DNA from: Glebionis coronaria
Lineage: Eukaryota > Streptophyta > Magnoliopsida > Asterales > Asteraceae
NCBI GenBank assembly: GCA_025667525.1
Contig: CM046877.1
Coordinates: 291,830,364 to 291,894,363, forward strand
Length of the DNA stretch: 64,000 bases
Direction: 5' to 3'
Shown here: positions 11,898 to 24,139 of the stretch, piece after piece
Layout of the letters: each line of letters starts with the position of its first letter
Position numbering within the stretch: position 1 is the first letter of the stretch
Made by a program: the position numbers and the translations under genes
Notes under the pieces: generated by a model
Told to the model about the DNA's origin: nothing
The model's database searches: none
What the model saw: the letters and a program-made list of their open reading frames with translations, nothing else

Positions 11898-13097
11898 ATG
11901 TCTTCTTCTGATGATTCCACGTCTACAGGAGCGTACTACAACCGTAGTTCACAGTCGACTATCAGTTCATCAGTAGGACTACCTAGAGGATCACCATCAG
12001 GATATCCGTGGTACCGGATGGTTTCAGATGATGATACAGAGAGAGAGACTGAGGAGGTTCGTCGTTCACCGATCCGTATTCCTGATGCATCAGCTGACGA
12101 CGTACTTAGCCTGGAAGGCGGAGGAGAGGATGACTTAGACACTGATGTGGTGCAGTCACCAGGTCAGACATCAGTTACTAGAGATGAGACGGTAGAGGAG
12201 ACAGAGGATGATGAGATGGAGTTCACAGATGGGGAAGGAGAGCCTATGGAGGTCACAGACACTGAGGACCCTCCTACTGCGTATGCTGCTACTCCTGAGG
12301 TTTCCCTAGCACACATCTCCTCATCTTCATCTGAAGACGAAGGAGAAAGGACTGATATTCCTGCTCCAGCACCTGGTACTCTACCTTTCTACTATGTGAG
12401 ACGACGTCTTCGGGGGAGAGCTGCTCGACCACCACTTTCACCTTACCGACCCCTCATACCTTTCACTGCCACTGACAGGCATGCAGCCCGCACACCTGCC
12501 AGTCCTGTCCCAGAGATACCACTACTACCACCACCAGAGACTGTACCTGCTGTGTACCAGGAGATGCTTACTGATGCTGGCATCTCTACTGGGCCGAGAG
12601 CTACGACTCCTCTTCCTAGGAGAGCTACATCGACGGTGGTGATGCTTGGGGCGGCAGATGGATGTGTGACGACACGATTAAACAGGTTGGAGGATGCTGT
12701 AGAGGCTTTAGGTGAAGAGTATAATGAAGTTCAGGATAAGTTGGAGGCACTGGCAAAGAAGAGTCCAGTTAGGGATGAGACAGTGTTGACGGTATGTGTG
12801 ACCCGTCTACGAGGACAGCTTCATACTGTTCTTGATCAGATGGAATCCATGCCGAATGCTCGTCTTGAGGAGATCGGGAGCCTGATGACCCGTTGGGGAG
12901 TAGAGCCATTGGTGGAGACAGGCGGACTAGAGGCACCAGTGGAGGACCCTGTTGCAGACTTGGATAAGAGGTTTAGAGCCGCTTGTTATGATACCGATGT
13001 TAGACTTAGAGATTCCCAGGCTCGTGAGATCGTGGTTGAGAGGAGGTTAGCAGAGTTGGAGAGAGAGCTTCATCAGCGCCGTGAGGGCACTAGTTAG
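11898..13097 (+). CDS. Extra ORF upstream of gag in element B, unknown function
   Basis: A frame of 399 codons from ATG at 11898 (MSSSDDSTSTG...) lies between PBS and gag in the sense orientation. The frame is open back to 11760, but the ATG at 11898 is the better start because the peptide before it is hydrophobic, AT-biased leader and because TTATGATTACAG, a good 3' splice-site candidate, ends two bases before it. The N-terminal third is Ser/Thr-rich and acidic (EETEDDEMEFTDGEGEPMEV). The middle is Pro-rich with a basic patch (RRRLRGRAARPP). The last 150 residues look helical and coiled-coil forming (RLNRLEDAVEALGEE, REIVVERRLAELERELHQRR). I see no enzyme or zinc-finger motif. Stop codons are absent despite LTRs about 1% diverged, which suggests constraint but could be chance over a short time. 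I do not recognise a named family; extra pre-gag ORFs are known in some plant gypsy elements. Confidence 0.72.
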   Translation: MSSSDDSTSTGAYYNRSSQSTISSSVGLPRGSPSGYPWYRMVSDDDTERETEEVRRSPIRIPDASADDVLSLEGGGEDDLDTDVVQSPGQTSVTRDETVEETEDDEMEFTDGEGEPMEVTDTEDPPTAYAATPEVSLAHISSSSSEDEGERTDIPAPAPGTLPFYYVRRRLRGRAARPPLSPYRPLIPFTATDRHAARTPASPVPEIPLLPPPETVPAVYQEMLTDAGISTGPRATTPLPRRATSTVVMLGAADGCVTTRLNRLEDAVEALGEEYNEVQDKLEALAKKSPVRDETVLTVCVTRLRGQLHTVLDQMESMPNARLEEIGSLMTRWGVEPLVETGGLEAPVEDPVADLDKRFRAACYDTDVRLRDSQAREIVVERRLAELERELHQRREGTS

Positions 13098-13364
13098 ATT
13101 TATCTTGTACCATCGACTTATCCTTGTATGACCACTAAGCTTTGAAGTTTATCTTAGCTAGTTGGCATTTTATTTCCTTTTATTATATTATGTATGACAA
13201 ACTATGATGTACTACCAAACGATTCTATGAATGATATTATGAGTTACAAAAATTGTGAGATCATTATATATTGTGTATTATACCCTGGAGCATTTCATAA
13301 TTGTATTGTGCGTGCCATGCATGTTATGTCTGGCAAAACTCATTGTCCTATTACCTTTTAGATT
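13098..13364 (+). other. Spacer between extra ORF and gag in element B
   Basis: AT-rich, without a long frame. It ends in CCTATTACCTTTTAG, a strong 3' splice-site-like string, three bases before the gag ATG. Together with the similar string before the extra ORF this suggests that spliced transcripts could feed each ORF. Confidence 0.4.
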
Positions 13365-16300
13365 ATGGCGCCAGTTAGAAGATCCGAAACGCAGAATCCA
13401 CCAGCCGCTACCGGTGGAATTGACACCGTCATGCTAAGTCAAATGATAGCCGAACGAGTGGCCGAGGCACTCGCAACAGCTGAAGCAAATCGTACAGCTA
13501 GCACACAGGAGGAGACCAACCAAGGAGCTACTAATGCTATTGCACGGACTTGTACCTACAAGGAATTTCGTGCAGTTACGCAAGTAAGTTTCCGCGGTAC
13601 TGAAGGAGCAGTAGGATTAACCAGATGGTTTGAGAAGCTAGAATCCCAATTTGGGATTAGCAATGTTGCTGAAGCTGATAAGGTAAAGTTTGCGTCAAGC
13701 ACGTTAGTGGATGGTGCTTTGACTTGGTGGAACGTCTATGCTCGTGCAGTGACCATTGACGTTGCCCAAGCGACGCCCTGGAGTGAATTTAAAGCTATGT
13801 TTGTGAGGAAATACTGCCCACGAAATGAAGTCAAGCAGATGGAAGTTGAGTTGTGGAACCTGAAGGTCAAGGGTACTGCTCTTACTGCTTACAATCAGCG
13901 CTTTCAAGAGCTGATCTTGTTATGTCCTGAAATGGTGCCCAACGACGACCGATTGTTGGAGCGATACATTGAAGGACTACCTTTGAGCATCAAAGGGAAT
14001 GTGACTTCATCCAAGCCAACTGATTTGCACGAGGCAATCGACATGGCTCAAAGTTTGATGTACCAAGTGGTACAAGAGTTGGGAGAAAATACTGGGGATA
14101 AAAGGAAGTGGTCTGGCAACCACTACAACAACAATACCAACAATACCAACAACAGCAACAACACAAACAACTACAACCAGAACAAGCGACAAGAAGTAGC
14201 AAGAGTGTTTACTGCTGGACAAGGTAATACTGGAAACTACGCTGGAAGACTTCCTTTCTGCGGAAAATGTGGCCGACACCACGAAGGAGCATGTCCCCCT
14301 ACGTGCTACAATTGTGGGAAGGCCGGACATAAGGCAAAGGAATGTCGAGCACCACCTCGTCCTACTAATCAAAGAGGACCTGGAACACAAGGTGGCCAAG
14401 GAGCAAATGTCACTTGCTTTGGATGTGGAGAGAAAGGTCACTACAAGAACAAGTGTCCAAGCAGTGGGAACCAAGGTCATGGTAACCAGATTCGAGGCAA
14501 TCAGAGTCACAACCAAGGGAACCAGAGGCAGAATCAAGGGAACCGAGGAGGGAATAACCGAGCCACAACTAGTACTCCTGGAGGATTCACGGCACCTAGC
14601 AAAGTGTATCATCTCTGTGCTGAAGCTGCAGTGCAAGACAACAATGTTGTGACTGGTACGTTTCTAGTCAATAACAACTATGCTTCAGCACTATTTGATT
14701 CTGGTGCGGATAGGAGTTTTGTGTCGTCTATATTTAGTGAACGCCTAAATGTTACCCCTACTGCGTTAGACGTTAAGTATAATGTAGAATTAGCCGATGG
14801 GAAGTCAGTAACCACCGACGTTATTCTGAAAGGATGTAGTGTAAGGTTACAAGGTCGTTCGTTCGGTATCGACCTACTCCCTATAGAATTGGGAAGTTTT
14901 GACGTCATCATTGGAATGGATTGGATGTCGAAGCATCACGCGGAAATTGTATGTCATGAGAAGTGCGTCCGTGTTCCTTATGGAAACAATGTACTGATCA
15001 TACAAGGCGAAAGAAGTGGAGTGAAGAATGGATCAAGACTGGAAGTCATCTCATGTATTAGGACCCAAAGATACATTGAGAAGGGATGTCCAGTATTCTT
15101 GGTTCAAGTAACACAAAAGGAAGGAGAAGAAGATCACGAGAAGAAGGTGGAAGATGTACCGATCGTTAGAGACTTTCCGGACGTATTCCCAGAGGACTTA
15201 CCAGGACTACCACCAGCACGGAAAGTGGAGTTTCACATCGAGCTTACACCAGGAGCCGCGCCTGTTGCTAGAGCCCCATACCGTCTAGCACCGGCCGAGA
15301 TGACAGAGTTAGCTGAACAGATAAAGGAACTTTCTGACAAAGGTTTCATTAGACCAAGTTCCTCACCTTGGGGAGCGCCGGTCTTATTTGTCAAAAAGAA
15401 AGATGGATCCTTTAGAATGTGTATCGATTACCGAGAATTGAATAAGCTGACGATAAAGAACCGTTACCCATTGCCAAGAATTGACGATCTTTTCGACCAA
15501 TTGCAAGGATCTAGCATATACTCGAAGATCGATTTAAGGTCAGGATATCATCAACTAAGGGTTAGAGAGGAAGACGTTCATAAGACGGCTTTTAGAACCC
15601 GGTACGGACACTACGAGTTCCAAGTTATGCCTTTCGGTTTGACAAACGCGCCTGCGGTATTCATGGATCTCATGAACCGAGTTTGCAAACCATACTTGGA
15701 CAAGTTTGTGATTGTATTTATCGATGATATTCTCATCTATTCTCGTAATGAAGAAGAACACAAGGAACATTTGAAGACCATACTAGAGCTGCTAAGGAAG
15801 GAGAAGTTATATGCAAAGTTTTCCAAATGTGAGTTTTGGATAAACACAGAGCAATTCCTTGGGCATGTAATCGACAGCAGTGGTATTCACGTTGATCCTG
15901 CTAAGATCGAGGCCGTGAAGGATTGGGCGACTCCAACAACACCCACGGAGATCCGCCAATTTTTAGGTCTTGCTGGTTACTATAGGAGATTCATTGAAGG
16001 TTTCTCCAAGATAGCTAAACCAATGACGGAATTGACTCAAAAGGACAAGAAGTTTGAGTGGAAAGAGGATCAGGATTTGGCATTCCAGACATTGAAGCAG
16101 ATGTTGTGTGAAGCACCTATACTAGCCCTACCCGAGGGTAATGAAGACTTTGTGGTGTATTGTGATGCATCCATAAAAGGGTTGGGTGCAGTACTGATGC
16201 AAAGGACTAAGGTCATAGCTTACGCATCAAGACAACTAAAAGTGCACGAGAAGAACTACACAACTCATGACCTAGAGTTGGGAGCAGTGGTGTTTGCCTT

Positions 16301-16607
16301 GAAGATTTGGAGACACTACCTTTATGGTACTAAGTGTGTTGTATTCACTGATCATAAGAGTCTACAACATATTTTGAATCAAAAGGAACTCAACATGAGA
16401 CAACGACGTCGGTTAGAGTTGCTCAGTGATTACGATTGCGAGATCCGTTATCACCCGGGCAAGGCAAATGTCGTGGCCGACGCTTTGAGTCGAAAGAAGA
16501 GAGTTCTTAGGGTGAAGGCTTTGGTGATGACCATTGACTTAGACCTTCCCATCCTTAATTCTCAAGGCTCAGAAAGAGGCAGTCGAGGAAGAAATTCTCA
16601 AGACTGA
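13365..16607 (+). CDS. Gag-protease-RT-RNase H polyprotein of element B
   Basis: One frame of 1080 codons starts at ATG 13365 ([13 protein letters not shown]). Residues about 70-230 are a retrotransposon gag domain ([16 protein letters not shown] ... [18 protein letters not shown]). An Asn/Thr-rich tract follows, then cysteine motifs [14 protein letters not shown] and [14 protein letters not shown], both CX2CX4HX4C zinc knuckles, preceded by a partial one ([12 protein letters not shown]). The aspartic protease has [10 protein letters not shown] at about residue 445. The RT runs from about 600, with [39 protein letters not shown] and the catalytic FIDDILIYS near 785. RNase H begins about 930 ([33 protein letters not shown]). 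The last 20 or so residues are out of frame because of a frameshift near 16560, so the native protein continued into integrase. It acts in virus-like particles and reverse transcription. Confidence 0.93.
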   Translation: MAPVRRSETQNPPAATGGIDTVMLSQMIAERVAEALATAEANRTASTQEETNQGATNAIARTCTYKEFRAVTQVSFRGTEGAVGLTRWFEKLESQFGISNVAEADKVKFASSTLVDGALTWWNVYARAVTIDVAQATPWSEFKAMFVRKYCPRNEVKQMEVELWNLKVKGTALTAYNQRFQELILLCPEMVPNDDRLLERYIEGLPLSIKGNVTSSKPTDLHEAIDMAQSLMYQVVQELGENTGDKRKWSGNHYNNNTNNTNNSNNTNNYNQNKRQEVARVFTAGQGNTGNYAGRLPFCGKCGRHHEGACPPTCYNCGKAGHKAKECRAPPRPTNQRGPGTQGGQGANVTCFGCGEKGHYKNKCPSSGNQGHGNQIRGNQSHNQGNQRQNQGNRGGNNRATTSTPGGFTAPSKVYHLCAEAAVQDNNVVTGTFLVNNNYASALFDSGADRSFVSSIFSERLNVTPTALDVKYNVELADGKSVTTDVILKGCSVRLQGRSFGIDLLPIELGSFDVIIGMDWMSKHHAEIVCHEKCVRVPYGNNVLIIQGERSGVKNGSRLEVISCIRTQRYIEKGCPVFLVQVTQKEGEEDHEKKVEDVPIVRDFPDVFPEDLPGLPPARKVEFHIELTPGAAPVARAPYRLAPAEMTELAEQIKELSDKGFIRPSSSPWGAPVLFVKKKDGSFRMCIDYRELNKLTIKNRYPLPRIDDLFDQLQGSSIYSKIDLRSGYHQLRVREEDVHKTAFRTRYGHYEFQVMPFGLTNAPAVFMDLMNRVCKPYLDKFVIVFIDDILIYSRNEEEHKEHLKTILELLRKEKLYAKFSKCEFWINTEQFLGHVIDSSGIHVDPAKIEAVKDWATPTTPTEIRQFLGLAGYYRRFIEGFSKIAKPMTELTQKDKKFEWKEDQDLAFQTLKQMLCEAPILALPEGNEDFVVYCDASIKGLGAVLMQRTKVIAYASRQLKVHEKNYTTHDLELGAVVFALKIWRHYLYGTKCVVFTDHKSLQHILNQKELNMRQRRRLELLSDYDCEIRYHPGKANVVADALSRKKRVLRVKALVMTIDLDLPILNSQGSERGSRGRNSQD

Positions 16608-17997
16608 AGATGTTGAAGGAATGATAAAGAAGTTAGAAGCACGCTCGGATGGAACGTTATGCCTTGATAATAGGAGTTGGTTACCATGCCATGGTGACCT
16701 ACGATCTTTGATTATGCATGAGTCGCATAAGTCAAAGTACTCCATACATCCGGGATCTGACAAAATGTATCATGATCTGAAGATGTTGTATTGGTGGCCG
16801 AACATGAAGGCGGATATTGCTACATACGTTAGCAAGTGCTTGACTTGTGCCAAAGTCAAAGCCGAACATATGAAACCATCAGGATTATTGGTCCAACCCG
16901 AACTGCCAAAATGGAAGTGGGAAAGGATCACTATGGATTTCATTACCAAGCTACCAAAAACCCTAGCCGGATTCGACACGATTTGGGTAATCGTCGACCG
17001 ACTCACCAAATCGGCTCATTTCCTACCCATCAAGGAGACTGATGGAATGGATAAGTTAGCAAGAACATACTTGGAGGAAGTAGTCACGAAGCATGGTGTG
17101 CCTGTGTCGATAATCTCCGACCGAGACAGCCGATTTACTTCGTAGTTCTGGAAGTCACTGCAAAAGGCATTGGGAACGCAGTTGGATATGAGCACTGCGT
17201 ATCATCCCCAAACTGACGGTCAAAGTGAAAGGACCATTCAAACCTTAGAAGATATGCTGAGAGCTTGTGTGATTGACTTCGGAAATAGATGGGATAGACA
17301 CCTACCTCTGGTAGAGTTCTCATACAACAATAGTTATCACATTAGCATTAAGGCAGCGCCGTTCGAAGCACTGTATGGTAGGAAGTGTCGTTCACCCGTG
17401 TGTTGGGCAGAGGTCGGTGAAGCACAACTCACTGGACCCGAGATCATACACGAGACTACTGAGAAGATCTTTAAGATTAAGAGCCGTATGCAAGCCGCAA
17501 GAGATCGACAGAAGAGTTATGCTGACATGAGACGCAAACCCCTTGAGTTTGAGGTTGGTGATAGAGTCATGTTGAAGGTCTCACCTTGGAAGGGTGTGAT
17601 TCGCTTTGGAAAGCGTGGAAAGTTGAATCCTCGTTACATTGGACCCTTCAAGATCATGGAGAGGATTGGCCCCGTAGCCTATCGTTTGGAATTACCCCAA
17701 GAACTTAGCCGAGTGCATAATGTGTTCCACATTTGCAATCTGAAGAAATGTTTAGCCGACGAGACACTCGTTATTCCTTTGGAAGAAATTCAACTCGACG
17801 ACAAACTCAATTTTGTAGAAGAACCGGTAGAAGTTATGGACCGTCAAGTCAAACAACTCAAGCAAAGCCGTATACCTATTGTAAAGATCCGTTGGAATGC
17901 GCGTAGAGGTCCAGAATACACGTGGGAACGTGAAGACCAATTCAAGAGCAAGTATCCCCATCTTTTCGTTAACCACCCTACTACAACAACGTCTTGA
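16560..17997 (+). pseudogene. Integrase and chromodomain of element B, frameshifted and interrupted by a stop
   Basis: The integrase continues in a different frame from the preceding RNase H and is then split by TAG at 17143-17145. The HHCC zinc-binding part is seen as H...H in [13 protein letters not shown] and CLTCAK. The catalytic triad is D in [10 protein letters not shown] in IISDRDSRF and E in [13 protein letters not shown], with the usual spacing. The C-terminal part has the chromovirus GPF(K)I-type segment [20 protein letters not shown]. The last 60 residues ([40 protein letters not shown]) are a chromodomain, which in such elements guides integration to particular chromatin. The stop lies between the second Asp and the Glu, so no intact catalytic core is made. 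Apart from the frameshift and the stop the sequence is well preserved. Confidence 0.92.
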
Positions 17998-18012
17998 TTT
18001 CGTGACGAAATC
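17996..18012 (+). other. Palindrome overlapping the integrase stop codon of B
   Basis: GATTTCGTGACGAAATC, with 7-base arms around TGA, begins inside the stop codon of the chromodomain. Compared with element A's copy, positions 1/17 and 4/14 have both changed while keeping pairing. It could form a hairpin in RNA or be a dyad DNA site. Confidence 0.6.
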
Positions 18013-18150
18013 TCTAAAACATGGGAATACTGTGACATCCGTCAAATTTTCATCTTAAATTATTCATATAGTAGGAGTACTTTAAGTATTTACCGACGAG
18101 TTGTCGACTTGAAGGTGTTAATTATTTTGCTTTGCGGACAAAGCCCTTTT

Positions 18151-18163
18151 TAGGGAGAGCATA
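18151..18163 (+). other. Polypurine tract region of element B
   Basis: TAGGGAGAGCATA ends at the start of the 3' LTR (TGTAACATC at 18164). The purine run AGGGAGAG is the probable plus-strand primer. Confidence 0.65.
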
Positions 18164-21100
18164 TGTAACATCTCGAGTTTTTTTTCATCTATTAAGTTTG
18201 AATGCAATACACGAAATTGGTAGACGTATTATGTTTCCCGTATGTTTATTTGAAGTATTTACTAAATCCCATGAAGTCTCGCATAATTGCCTTTGTTTTG
18301 GATCGTGTGTCAAACTGTTATAGAGTCGTGTTTATTCAGTTTCGCGTCTAAACTTAAATACCCGTCGAACCCGAGTCGAGTAATATAACTGATACATCAT
18401 GTACAAACATTTAAGTATAAACCTTTATTCACTTTTATTTCAAAAACTTGCCAAGCAAGTGTGTATTTTCAGTCACAACATAAACTCCATAGTTTATTAC
18501 CCACTAAGCACTACAAGACAGCACACATGCCTAGTTTACCCAAATTGGGTATATCACAAGCTTACCAATTTCAGCTTGAGTCTAACCCTAGACTAATAAT
18601 ACCTGATTAAATACAATCCAAGTTTACCCAATGTCCAAGCATAACACACAAAGTTTCCACAGTCCAATATTACAATTACAAATTCTGTACAAGTTTTTCA
18701 AATACAAATTCCTGGGTAAAGTGAAGAAAGTGTCCAGCCGATCCATACATCTCGTCCACACCTGCAAAACCGAAAGAGTCAAGCCATCCATCTCGTCCAC
18801 ACCTGCAAACCGAAACTTGAGCATCCCTTTGTGAGTCTTTTAAACCATCTCTTATTTTCTGAATGAGATCTTAGTTGTGCTCGTCTTTGACAAACCTGCG
18901 AAAAATCAAACAAATGTGTTAGTCTTTGTCACGGTCTTATTTTAATTAAAAACTGAAAAGGATAAACCATAGAATTATTACATGACCATGACCATATTTT
19001 TCTGTCAATCAAACCGAGACCCCGACCAAGACCAAACCGAGACTCAACCCGAGACCCCAATCAAGATTAAACTGAGACCCCAACCAAGACTAAACCGAGA
19101 ACCAAACCGAGACCCAAACCAAACCAAACCGAGACCCAAACCAAGGCCAAACCGAGAATCAAACCAAGACAACCAATGTTCTTGCCTTTCTGCCGAAACC
19201 ACCATCAATCAATGTCACCATAATCCAAATGTCTTAACCATTTTTATTTTACAGAAACATCATGAAAACCCCCAATCATGCCGCGGGTATAAAACCCTTT
19301 TCAAATCGAAACCCTAGAAATTAAAAACCTTTTTAATTATGAAATTAATACTTTGTATATTCCAAAAACACCACATAATCATGATTAATCAACCGAATGT
19401 AAAAACCCCCAATTTTATATAAACCCTAAATTGATTTTTATTAATTAAAACTCTAATTAAACCTAATCTAAACACGAATTTAATAATTAATTAGATTAGA
19501 AACAAGATATGCAAAAACCCCCAATTTGACCGAAACCCTAATTTTTATAAAACCGATTATATGTTGAAATTAACTTGATTTTATACAAGAAAACATTAAT
19601 TAATTGTATTTAAACCCGAGATTTAGAGAAACCCCCAATATTTCGAAACCCTAATTTATTTATTTTCAAATCCGAGAGCCATGTGGTTCTCAACAAGTTT
19701 ATACAAGTTATTTAAACCCACTGATCTTTTATAAATCGAAAATCAATTAACTTTTATTAAAAGAAAATAAGGATGAATAACTTATCTTTGATTTTGGCTG
19801 ATGAATAACGTTGACCTGAGGATGAACACCATCATGAACCGAATCGGTTTGATGTGGGGATGAAACCCCACATCTCACGCGATCTAAACACCACAAACCA
19901 TCCCCATATGATTGATATATTTAAACTGAAACCATATTAACCAAGGGAGAGAGATGATCCGATCCAGATTAGAAAGGAAGAGAGAGAGGGGCGGTGGGTG
20001 TATTTCGAGAGAAGAGAGAGAGAGTAAACTATCTGTTTTTGAGTTGTGTGTGTGAAAACACGCGTATTTACTCCCCTCGGTTCCTTGTTTATATCGCCAG
20101 TGGGCCGGGCCGGGTATAAAACCCTTGGGCCGGTTCATGGGTAGGGATAATGGGCTCATTTTGGGCCAGTGTTATATTTTGAGTTTATTTAAAGCCCAAA
20201 AACGAATTTGGTAACTTAAGGGTATAATTTAACCCGTAAAACTCGACGTTTAATAACCGACTTTTATGTGTAGCATTTTTCCGTAGACGTAAGGTTTTGT
20301 CAAGCACAACTAGGGTGTCGTGTCTTTTTATTTGTATAACTTTTCGTATCGTAACCTGATCCTCATAATTAAATAGGTCGCGGCTAGCGTAACCGTACTC
20401 TCGAGCTACTTTTACCTTTGTCCTTTTTGCTGAATTACGAGGTGAGTTTGTAGCCCCATACTTAACTATTTTTATTGCTTTTTGGGGTGAGACATTGCTT
20501 GATTTTAACGTATGAACACAAGTGCATTTACTGATTTATATATTAGTCTAAGTCCCACTAAAAACCCAGTTGCTTTGGCACGTGAATCGTGAACCGTTAA
20601 TTACTTTGTGTAAGCGCGAATGTTATGGATAGATCTATCGGGATTGACGTCCCTGTCTGTCTTGTCCAACAAGGGGACAAGCGGGCACAGTTTCATTTGA
20701 GTCTGAGATAGGATGTCGTGGGTTTAGGCATCTAGTTGGGCTACATTTATATGATTATACTGCCGGTGTTGTTAATGCTTCGGTGTCACGAGCTTAGACT
20801 GTAATAAATACTTTTGGGATGACTTTGTATCTGTTATATTGTCATCACTTTTGGGAAAATCTTGTGGTTCATTAAACATTTCAAATTAACTAAACCTATG
20901 AACTCACCAACTTTATGTTGACACTTTAGCAATGTTTTTCTCAGATATTAAGAAGGAAGATGCTAAATGAGGTCTCATGCATTGCCGTCATTTCTTTGAA
21001 ACAAAGATCATTCGTACCATTTGAGAAAACTATGTTTTGTAACTGTATCCAGATTTATGCTTCCGCACTTTGTTAAAACTATATATTTTATTAATTACAA

Positions 21101-21219
21101 GTGATCTATTTTCCGAACGTCTCATTTAGAGGTCGTTCTTTGTGACTGTGTGTGTATGATAATCATGACGTCACCACTCCCTTGTCGCCATTATACTCTG
21201 ATATTTTGGGAGTGTGACA
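18164..21219 (+). repeat. 3' LTR of element B
   Basis: It has the same length as the 5' LTR, beginning TGTAACATCTCGAG and ending GAGTGTGACA, and about 1% different by eye, mostly transitions. TSD CGTGT follows at 21220-21224. Confidence 0.92.
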
Positions 21220-23176
21220 CGTGTCCCCCGATCCAAATCATACACAATCAAAAATCACATAGCAGTTAATCACATAATGTACACACAAGTCCATCTCAAA
21301 TCACAAACACATTCACAACATCAATTTAGAAAATAACTCAACACAGTGTCTCTTCCATCCCATCTGGAAGTCAAAATCAATATTAAACATTGGACTATGA
21401 AACTCGCCTGATAGCTTCTTCACAAGTCCTCGCACTAGCAACAAGCTAACAAACTAAAAACACGAAATCAATACACGAACCAATCACTAAGATGGCTCAT
21501 CAACCTATGATGGACATCTAGCCTATTACCATAAAAATACCTCATTTATAAGCTCTAATCACCCCATTACCCTTGCTTAACAAGTCCCTAACTTGGTTAA
21601 GTTTAATAGCTACACCGTTCATAATTTTACACAAAACAGTCCCAGTTTTAGGTCTCAAAACTTTAAGTCAAACGTCCACTTAAATATACCCATGATTTCT
21701 GTAAAAGGAATATTCACACTTTTATACATGTTAGCTAAAACCTCCCACTTGCCCTAACCTTAAAGCTACTGTTAAGGCCCAGATATATGTGTATATATTG
21801 CTACCTATCCAGAATTCACTGATTTTAAACGTATGAAAAGTTCATTACCATTAGAGGGTCTTACCCTAAACCACAATCTTAGCCCAAGTGCAGATCCTTA
21901 CTAAAATATATAAACCATCTCTCATGTTCGTGAGAAGATTCCAATGCAACCCTAAGTACCTAAAACAACCCAAAACTTAAAAAGAAAACAGGCTGAATTC
22001 AAAACTGTTTTGACCTCCGACTGTTGTAACCTGTTTTTGACCCATTTCCCTACCTCCAATTTAGTACTCGTTTCTTGATTTAGAAAGACAACTCAATTAC
22101 CTATCCAGGGCTAGTTTGATCGCATCTTGAATGTTCCTAGAACTCGAGATATGATCAAAACAATAGACTCAAAATTCTGCCCAGTTTTTAAAAACGGGTT
22201 TTAAACAAATTGATCTAATTAATCACCTATAACCCTTCTAATACAAGCCCTAAATTATATGATCATCATATTATGATTAATACATCATTAATGTACTGTT
22301 TTTATATAAACCCTAACCCTTAATCCATCATAAGAATGATTAATTAAACATAAAAACAATTTAATTAAAAAGGTTAATGAAGGTTTTTACCTTAAATCAA
22401 TGGAAGATGAAGAAAACCTAGTTTTTTTTAAGAACCCTAATTCTCCTCTATGGAACCCACGAATTTTTCTTTGTCTCCAGGGATTTATGTTTTTTTTTAT
22501 TTATTAGATAACCTTATATAGTGTGTACATAAAATCCTAGTCCAAGTATAACACCCAACTTTCCTTTTTTCCCTTTTTCCCTTTTTCTCTTTCTATGGTG
22601 CGTCTAAACCGACCCAAACACCCAATAAATTCGTTTTTTTTTATTTTTATTATTTAATATTATGTTAATAATATTACCTTAATTTTCCTTAATTTATTTC
22701 AGCTCCTAAAGATTCCAAAACCTCAAAACCGTAAAACTAGTCAAATTTACGCGTTTTACCGTAAAAGACGTAAAATATACACTTTTATAAAAAATCTCAA
22801 ATTTTGAAATAAACTTTATAACTAAGTCTTAAATGACTTAAAACCATCCCGAAAAATATTCATATGGATAACTACCTCACCCGAGACCTCTAAATGCTAA
22901 ACCGTAAATCCTAAAAAAAATACTAATACTATAATACTTATACGTATACGTAAACACCACAATATCACCATTTTCATTTCATAGTCACCACTTGTGAGCT
23001 CATGAACATGAAATAACCGTTCCTCGATTTACTTATGAGTACTCTATACTCATAAACGATAACCACACCAACCTCGTTCACACAAAATAAACACGTAAAC
23101 ACACAATTCAACTAAGCACACATAAAATAACCTAAAAGTAAGACCAAGTGACAAACCCAAAACCACGGTTGTCACA
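21220..23176 (-). repeat. 5' LTR of element A, right piece
   Basis: It resumes the LTR of A at CGTGTCCCCCGATCC, equivalent to about 4018-5972 of the other LTR, and ends GGTTGTCACA. The second TSD copy CATAT follows at 23177-23181. Confidence 0.88.
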
Positions 23177-23181
23177 CATAT

Positions 23182-24139
23182 CCTTGTCTGATAACCATTA
23201 AACCCGTATGCTCAATCTGATAGCAACCTCATACCCATTTCATATTCAACTTCTCAAACATAATCCACCATTGTATCACTTTATACACCGAGGCAAACAC
23301 ATCTCGATGCTCTGATCGTGACCTATCCCATTTACCCATCTCATCCGCTTCTTTGAAGCTAATCATCTTTGATTCACAAACAATCTGCCACCGTAGATCA
23401 AAACCCATACTTAATCCGCCTTACAAAACAAGAGTCGTTACCAAATCAATAAAATCATTAAACATTTACAAAAAAATCGGTCTTCAATTTACTAGACTCA
23501 CTACCGTGGCCAAGAGAGGGAATCGACCATATTACATTATCTCGATTGTTTTTTTTGTAGGTTTGTTAAAGATGTGATTTGGATCTGTTCTCGACCTCTC
23601 GGTTTTTTTGTTGCTGAGCTTTTTATTGTAGATCCGGTTTTGGGTGGGGTTGTAGATGGTGAATTTGTGACGTGATGAGTATCTTAAACGGTTTAGTTAT
23701 AGATCTTCGAGATGGTAAGATTTGGTGGGGTTTAGATAGAAACATGATTTAGTGAAAAAGTGGATATTGAAAAAAAAAGGAAGATTAGAATGACGGTGAG
23801 GGTGATGTTTTTGTTTATGATGAAGAATATAGATGAGGGAGACGGTGAGGTGTTTTTGTGAAAATTAAAGTGGGATGAAGAATTGATATGATTGGTGGTG
23901 GGATTTGTTTGTGACGGTGGAATAATTTAGGGATATTGGTGTGTCGGTGGTGGTGGGCTTGGTTGGTACGAGGATAAGACTTGGTGGATAACTTATCATA
24001 AGTCAATATCAGTGTTCTTCTCCCCTCAAAAAACTGCTACTGTTGTGCAGATTTTTGAACACGCTGATGAACTTGACTAAGCTAAAAAACATGTTATTAG
24101 CAACCATTTGAACGGATATAGATAGGGAAAATCCAACCC
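23182..24139. other. Unassigned region between elements A and G
   Basis: Continuous with 3340 before insertion of A. Bases 23590-23990 are a G/T-rich stretch with many GGTGGTG and GATGAGG words on the plus strand. Short frames exist but none has recognisable motifs. A purine run TTGAGGGGAGAAG (minus strand, near 24015-24027) resembles a copia PPT. I cannot assign a gene. Confidence 0.35.

Larger units (their letters stand above)
8513..21219 (+). mobile_element. Element B: chromodomain Ty3-gypsy (Tekay/Del-like) retrotransposon
   Basis: A 12.7-kb element with two 3056-bp LTRs, TSD CGTGT at 8508-8512 and 21220-21224, PBS at 11572, PPT just before 18164, and gag-protease-RT-RNase H-integrase-chromodomain order. 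The LTRs differ at very roughly 25 sites (about 1%) by eye, so insertion is recent. An extra ORF lies between PBS and gag. Pol is broken by one frameshift near 16560 and a TAG at 17143-17145, so this copy is probably unable to move by itself. The chromodomain and long LTRs point to the Tekay/Del clade of chromoviruses; placing it in that clade needs an RT tree. Confidence 0.93.
3346..23176 (-). mobile_element. Element A: non-autonomous Ty3-gypsy LTR retrotransposon, interrupted by element B
   Basis: Two LTRs of about 2.6 kb share near-identical sequence. The flanks CATAT (3341-3345) and CATAT (23177-23181) form a 5-bp TSD. PBS (7844-7856) and PPT (5973 on) place it on the minus strand. The internal region is only 1887 bp and holds no gag or pol, so A needs proteins supplied in trans. 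The first bases after its PBS (GGTATCAGAGCCAATGGTTA and on, minus strand) closely match those after the PBS of element B, and its internal region ends in the same kind of palindrome, so A is a derivative of the chromovirus (Tekay/Del-like) lineage. LTRs differ by roughly 2-3%. B (8513-21219) sits in the 5' LTR. Confidence 0.88.

Noticed and set aside
14007..14636. Minus-strand 209-codon frame within gag of B
   Set aside because: Ser/Val/Cys-rich shadow of the Asn/Thr and zinc-knuckle part of gag.
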